A stretch of DNA of 6,600 nt. It comes from JANRKG01 sp033763635. GTDB lineage: Bacteria; Cyanobacteriota; Cyanobacteriia; GCF-001939115. Positions 5,670-6,600 of this stretch are shown here, one piece after another. Position numbers and translations under genes: made by a program. Within the stretch, counting starts at the first letter, position 1, and the number at the start of each line of letters is the position of its first letter. A model generated the notes under the pieces. It was not told the DNA's origin. It saw only the letters and a list, made by a program, of their open reading frames with translations, and did not search any database. The DNA is taken from positions 1 through 6,600 of the forward strand of contig JANRKG010000289.1 of assembly GCA_033763635.1 (NCBI GenBank), given 5' to 3'.

Positions 5670-5978
5670 ATGGAAATCACCTCAGCCGAAGCAGAAATGC
5701 TGGCCTTTGACTTTTTGATGCGCGATTTAGCGGTCCCTCAGGAAGACCGGGAATGGTTCACCCCCCTGAGCAGCCGCATGATCGGAGAAAGCTGGTATGT
5801 GGTGGAAATTGGGGTTGAAGGAGTGCCCGACAAGTGGGTGCTTCAGGTTTACGACACGGGAGAGTGTGATCCCAGCTACACCTTCAATACCCCCATGCGG
5901 GCCACCGACGGCATCTTTGACCTGGAGGAGTTACCAGAGGGGGTTGCCAACGTCATTGCTGCCGAGCGATCGGCCTGA
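5670..5978 (+). CDS. Small acidic protein, function unknown (102 aa)
   Basis: A 102-aa soluble, acidic protein without signal or membrane segments. An N-terminal helix (SAEAEMLAFDFLMRDLAVP, about 4-22) is followed by DREWFTPLSSRMIGESWYVV and an alternating beta-like stretch (VEIGVEGVPDKWVLQVYDTG, about 44-63), then GECDPSYTF and an acidic end (DLEELPEGV). The strand pattern resembles a small alpha/beta fold of the type seen in cyanobacterial proteins of unknown role; I do not recognise a named family. I chose ATG 5670 because AAAGGA (5655-5660) lies nine bases before it. The frame is open further upstream to a TGG-rich start at 5508, but that part is the palindromic element and not protein-like. 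It is followed after 8 bp by the 115-aa gene, so the two form a likely operon. Confidence 0.82.
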   Translation: MEITSAEAEMLAFDFLMRDLAVPQEDREWFTPLSSRMIGESWYVVEIGVEGVPDKWVLQVYDTGECDPSYTFNTPMRATDGIFDLEELPEGVANVIAAERSA

Positions 5979-5986
5979 AAACTACC

Positions 5987-6334
5987 ATGATTACCGACGA
6001 AGACATCATTCAAGAATTCATTACCATCTTTACCAAGCTTTACCCCAGCATCGGCCCCATTCTCCACCAGTGCCATGTGAGAATTATTCATTCTTCCTGG
6101 GGCAACCCCCCGAAGGATCTGCAATATATCTCCATTTACTGTTCTGAAAACCTCGTCAGCATCGTTCAGGAGCATTTGGATGCTTTGCGCGATATTGCTC
6201 AAAATATCGGGCTGTCTGAAGTGGTTTGTATCAATGCAAGCCGACTGGTGCGCGACCCCCTCTCGAAAATCAGATGGTCCTCCCCTCGGCTGTGGTTGGA
6301 GTTGCACTGGCTGATTAGCAAAAATCGCCTGTAG
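5987..6334 (+). CDS. Small protein, function unknown (115 aa)
   Basis: A 115-aa soluble protein beginning with an amphipathic helix (DEDIIQEFITIFTKLYPSI, about 4-22), then a beta-like HVRIIHSSWG, a DLQYISIYCSENLVSIVQEH segment (about 44-63), a helix with LDALRDIAQNIGLSEVV, and a basic, aromatic end (RWSSPRLWLELHWLIS). The alternation helix-strand-helix-strand suggests a small alpha/beta fold. Cys residues at 29, 51 and 81 are spaced apart and show no metal motif. I do not recognise the family. The ATG is 8 bp after the stop of the 102-aa gene with no good ribosome-binding site of its own, which fits translational coupling. The clean frame and matching codon use support a real gene; a shadow ORF on the other strand covers the same region and is rejected. 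Confidence 0.78.
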   Translation: MITDEDIIQEFITIFTKLYPSIGPILHQCHVRIIHSSWGNPPKDLQYISIYCSENLVSIVQEHLDALRDIAQNIGLSEVVCINASRLVRDPLSKIRWSSPRLWLELHWLISKNRL

Positions 6335-6368
6335 CGCTTCCCGGCCCAGACAACAGATTCATTTAATG

Positions 6369-6378
6369 AGCAATTGCT
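6369..6378. promoter_or_regulatory. Perfect 10-bp palindrome AGCAATTGCT, possible operator
   Basis: AGCAATTGCT is an exact palindrome lying 35 bp after the stop of the 115-aa gene, in a gene-free stretch. The flanks are partly symmetric too (CATTTAA to the left, TTAAGAATG to the right). A TATTATGAT stretch (6410-6418) downstream could be a -10 region but has no -35 at normal distance. A regulator-binding site for the gene starting near 6502 is possible; chance is not excluded. Confidence 0.25.
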
Positions 6379-6441
6379 TAAGAATGGAGGGTGTAGGGGG
6401 ATGGGAGCCTATTATGATGAAGGAACAAAGCAACTTTTAGG

Positions 6442-6479
6442 GACCGATCGGGATGTGTTACACGCAATGGCGATCGGTC
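6442..6479. promoter_or_regulatory. Inverted repeat upstream of the truncated gene, possible operator or leader hairpin
   Basis: GACCGATCG (6442-6450) and CGATCGGTC (6471-6479) are perfect 9-bp complements around a 20-nt loop. The loop carries a further small symmetric site GTGTTACAC (6455-6463). The repeat ends 22 bp before the ATG at 6502, so it could be a binding site for a dimeric regulator or form a hairpin in the 5' leader. CGATCG is frequent in HIP1-rich genomes, so part of the symmetry may be coincidental. Confidence 0.4.
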
Positions 6480-6501
6480 GCTAAGGATATTCAGGTATCT
6501 T

Positions 6502-6600
6502 ATGACGAGCCATTCCTTACTCCCCCCGGACGATCGCCCTGCTCCCTCCACTGGCATTGATAATCTGCTCCGTCGCCAACTGGAAGAATCCATCAGTCGG
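6502..6600 (+). CDS. 5' end of an unidentified gene, cut by the right window edge
   Basis: An ATG at 6502 opens a frame of 33 codons to the window end, beginning MTSHSLLPPDDRPAPS and ending in a charged helix-like stretch LLRRQLEESISR. The Pro/Ser-rich start followed by a coiled-coil-like helix suits the N-terminal linker of a signalling or regulatory protein, but too little is present to name it. A modest AGG (6493-6495) lies six bases before the start. Codon choice (GATCGC, CTG, CGC) is like the neighbours. It is preceded by the 6442-6479 inverted repeat and by about 167 bp without another supported gene, so it may be a separate transcription unit. Confidence 0.45.
   Translation, partial: MTSHSLLPPDDRPAPSTGIDNLLRRQLEESISR

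Noticed and set aside
6366..6440. 24-aa + strand micro-ORF (ATG 6366 to TAG 6440)
   Set aside because: Too short, no convincing ribosome-binding site and no recognisable features; it overlaps the palindromic site.
6378..6593. Minus-strand 71-aa frame at the right end
   Set aside because: It crosses the inverted repeat and lies opposite the better-supported ATG at 6502; no family features.

Overview
The window looks like cyanobacterial chromosome. Four exact copies of the HIP1 octamer GCGATCGC lie in the cytochrome oxidase genes (1017-1024, 1524-1531, 2289-2296, 2897-2904), and many near-matches occur elsewhere. The oxidase subunits are of cyanobacterial type, and several of the small proteins resemble families I know only from cyanobacteria. 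All genes I can support lie on the + strand. The fairly GC-rich coding sequence and the gene content would suit a filamentous, possibly nitrogen-fixing strain, but no nif structural gene lies inside the window.

Layout: (1) 1-3029 is a coxB-coxA-coxC operon for an aa3-type terminal oxidase. coxB is cut by the left edge and starts in this window just before its CuA domain. coxA is complete, with all metal ligands and the Tyr-Ser signature of A2-type oxidases. coxC is complete, with a short repeat-derived stretch in front of it. (2) 3030-4009 holds a stem-loop and two small conserved-looking proteins of unknown role (77 and 182 aa; the second is a TPR-like helical protein with a GTG start), separated by a spacer with inverted repeats. 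(3) 4070-5418 is a tight three-gene set: a cupin resembling thiol (cysteine) dioxygenases, an ArsC/Spx-like 'nitrogenase-associated protein', and a free-standing copy of the small helical domain that usually sits at the N-terminus of cyanobacterial TPR/CHAT proteins. The last two overlap by 11 bp. (4) 5419-5669 is occupied mostly by a MITE-like nested inverted repeat with 11-bp perfect termini (5436-5618). (5) 5670-6334 encodes two more small proteins of unknown function, 8 bp apart. (6) 6335-6600 has two palindromic elements and the first 33 codons of a gene that runs off the right edge.

How they may work together (inference): a high-capacity respiratory oxidase beside a nitrogenase-associated protein suggests the edge of a nitrogen-fixation or micro-oxic gene island. 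There the oxidase would remove O2, and the small proteins and the O2-using cupin could serve cysteine/sulfur handling or redox control. The nitrogenase-associated family and the cox genes are the only solid functional anchors; the module idea needs the neighbouring sequence and comparative data.
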